Shown in pieces: positions 62,701 through 64,000 of a stretch of DNA of 64,000 bases. Below the pieces are notes generated by a model, which saw nothing but the letters and a program-made list of their open reading frames with translations, searched no databases and was not told the DNA's origin. The stretch comes from Pterobdella sp. o SKG-2022 (lineage: Eukaryota; Annelida; Clitellata; Hirudinida; Piscicolidae), in assembly GCA_964035795.1 (NCBI GenBank), contig OZ038322.1, forward strand, positions 24,014,359-24,078,358. The letters are read 5' to 3'. A program made the position numbers and the translations under genes. The stretch's first letter is position 1. Each line of letters opens with the position of its first letter.

Positions 62701-63962
62701 AGCTTGTAATAGGAACTCAGTGAAGAGCCATCATGTTTCCCAGGGCGCTACTAAACAAACACTGAAGAGTGATCTACAGTTTTGAGTTCAACTTAATAAA
62801 AGTTCACAGTGGTTTTTAAGCTAAAATAGTACAAAGTTCTTTCTTAACTACTTTAACCATCGAGTAGTGTTTTCTTTGATATTTAAGGAACATTTATTAT
62901 ATGCATATTTTCTACTTTTTAGCTTTCATCCCCACAATTGAATACGTTTAATTAAAAAAAACTTTTCAAGCATTGAAGCAAAAAAAATAATTTTTAGCGG
63001 CTTTAAAGAATAATGATTATTTTAAATTCGTTTATAACTTTTGAAATCTTCTATTTAAAACTTATTTGATGTATTCTATATCATCATCAGGTAACTGATT
63101 TTATAATAATAACTAATAAGATTAATTGGTTACCTAATGATGATAAAGAACACATCGAAAAGCTTCGTCAAATAAAATATTCAAATATTTTCGTGTTTTT
63201 ATGATTCAAAATTTTAAGGCTAATTATTCAAAGTTTAAAACTTGAATGTTTAAAAAAATTCTCCAACGTCGTAAACATCTCTAATCTATCTTAATTATCT
63301 GTGAAGTTAAACTACTGAAGGTGTCCTCGATAAGCTTATGCTATTAAACTGTGCTTTTTTGAAATGGTTTTCTCTTAAGAATTCTTATTTTTATTCGAGT
63401 TAACAACCAGTTAACAAGTGTTAAGCTAACGAACACCTAATATGACTGATAGTCGATCTAAAAAAATAACCAAGGTCAAACCAAGTGTCAAGTGAAACTA
63501 ATTGAAATTCCTATCAATAAAAAACCACTATGGGCTTTTAACGCCGTTTTTTTGAAAAATTAAAAATAGTTTATGTATAAAAAACTTATAAATTAAGATA
63601 CTAGGTATTATTAATACATATAAAACCTCTCGATAATTGGCTGCGGTGGTCACTGTTTTCGTGCATACTTTGTGAGACACACTTTTAAATAGTTCGCATA
63701 CTTTGAGGTCTGGTCACCTATGGGCTGCCATCATGGTTAATATTTCCTTGAGTTGATCTTTCAATTATTTTTTTTCTGAAATAAGTAGTTTTTTAAGTAA
63801 TGAACAGTAGAGATAAGATACACGATATTCAGGTCAGTCGAATTTCAAAATTTTCCATCTTCATGGCAAAATAGAAAATTTTCTTTATAATCAAATAATG
63901 AAATTCACAGATTGGAGGTGCTATACTTGGGTGGAAACTTCTTGCAAACCATTCCTTTCCAG
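59736..63962 (+). CDS. LRRC58-like leucine-rich repeat protein, 5' part (continues past the window)
   Basis: Five exons seen: 59736-59810, 60336-60452, 61728-61822, 62048-62251, 63911-63962; the gene runs off the right edge (window ends 64000), so about 180 residues are visible. Leucine-rich repeats start at residue 34 or so: NLELLPPKLISKGPNVTSLI, LVKLDMSNNRINFI, CRNNQLNASSFP, LEYLNISSNLLKSIPSQF, LRRLYLGNNRITL, LEVLYLGGNFLQTIP. The repeat spacing and the SLEVLYLGGNF segment resemble LRRC58, recently discussed as a ubiquitin-ligase substrate adaptor; the C-terminal zinc-binding part that would confirm it is outside the window. There is no signal peptide, so it is probably cytosolic. The intron before exon 5 (62252-63910) contains tRNA-like and hammerhead-like repeats. 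Confidence 0.75.
61987..62013 (+). repeat. Direct repeat, copy A
   Basis: TACTAAACAAACACTGAAGA followed by GTGATCT; repeated at 62747-62772, about 760 bp downstream. It overlaps the intron immediately before LRRC58-like exon 4. Confidence 0.75.
62345..62417 (-). repeat. tRNA-like sequence (decayed tRNA or SINE head)
   Basis: Minus strand: CCGTATAGCTCACTTGG and TAGAGC give a complete D arm (GCTC/GAGC) and a perfect box A. ATTAGACTAATTATCTAA then gives a 5-bp anticodon stem (TTAGA/TCTAA) with a 7-nt loop whose centre reads AAT (Ile if functional). The T arm lacks GTTCRA and I cannot close an acceptor stem, so a working tRNA is unlikely. Confidence 0.5.
62747..62772 (+). repeat. Direct repeat, copy B
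   Basis: TACTAAACAAACACTGAAGA then GTGATCT, the same 27 bases as at 61987. Flanks differ, so this is a short shared block of unknown origin in the LRRC58-like gene. Confidence 0.75.
63052..63215. repeat. Inverted pair of hammerhead-like repeats
   Basis: Minus-strand copy 63052-63100: GTTACCTGATGATGATATAG, AATACATCAAATAAG. Plus-strand copy 63122-63180: GGTTACCTAATGATGATAAAG, AACACATCGAAAAGCTTCG, then a tail TTCAAATATTTTCGTG and TTTTTATGATTCA. The two face each other across about 22 bp and could form a long imperfect hairpin in RNA or DNA. The tail is shared with 13425-13490. Confidence 0.65.
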
Positions 63963-64000
63963 GTGGGATTCAACGTCTGCATTATAACCATGATATCTAA

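Overview
The window is nuclear DNA of an AT-rich invertebrate metazoan. The genes are split by many short GT-AG introns and include animal-type FoxA, taspase-1, claudin-superfamily and ciliary CIMAP1/ODF3-like genes. Non-LTR retrotransposon wreckage and dispersed short repeats fill the gaps. I cannot name the clade from sequence alone. All gene models below were assembled by hand from splice signals, reading phase and remembered protein-family patterns. No search was run.

Layout. 1-6296 holds no gene I can support, apart from a 308-bp perfect CA microsatellite. At 6297-7265 (-) is an intronless Na+/K+-ATPase beta subunit, head-to-head with MRPL13 (7550-9054, +). MRPL13 converges on a claudin-like tetraspan gene (9204-10883, -), which is head-to-head with an unrecognised 198-aa protein gene (11171-12564, +). 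12565-14862 is repeat and LINE debris. TASP1 (14863-19232, +) carries a greatly enlarged loop before its catalytic Thr. 19233-24339 is a graveyard of at least four LINE reverse-transcriptase remnants. PIK3C3/VPS34 (24340-33930, +) is complete in 27 exons. It is followed by a LINE 3' end and the convergent CIMAP1/ODF3-like gene (34802-36619, -).

Three minus-strand genes then lie in tandem: DERL1 (47905-45604), GTF2F1 (44910-41571) and RNF113 (41383-37726). The GTF2F1-RNF113 gap is only 187 bp. DERL1 is head-to-head with SOD2 (48220-50270, +). After a gene-free stretch comes a two-exon FoxA forkhead gene (53427-55971, +) with very Asn-rich flanks, then a gene-free stretch with a GT microsatellite, then the 5' five exons of an LRRC58-like gene (59736 to beyond the window end, +).

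The genes are mostly unrelated housekeeping functions: transcription, splicing/ubiquitin, ERAD, autophagy/endosome lipid kinase, mitochondrial translation and antioxidant defence. The most unusual features are non-genic. One is a family of dispersed repeats whose core looks like a hammerhead ribozyme (CTGATGA, stem, GAAA), as known from Penelope-like elements. Another is a second family of short repeats sharing TGTCTCTGAAAAA. There is also a perfect 71-bp tandem duplication of a PIK3C3 splice acceptor, and three head-to-head promoters of about 285-314 bp.
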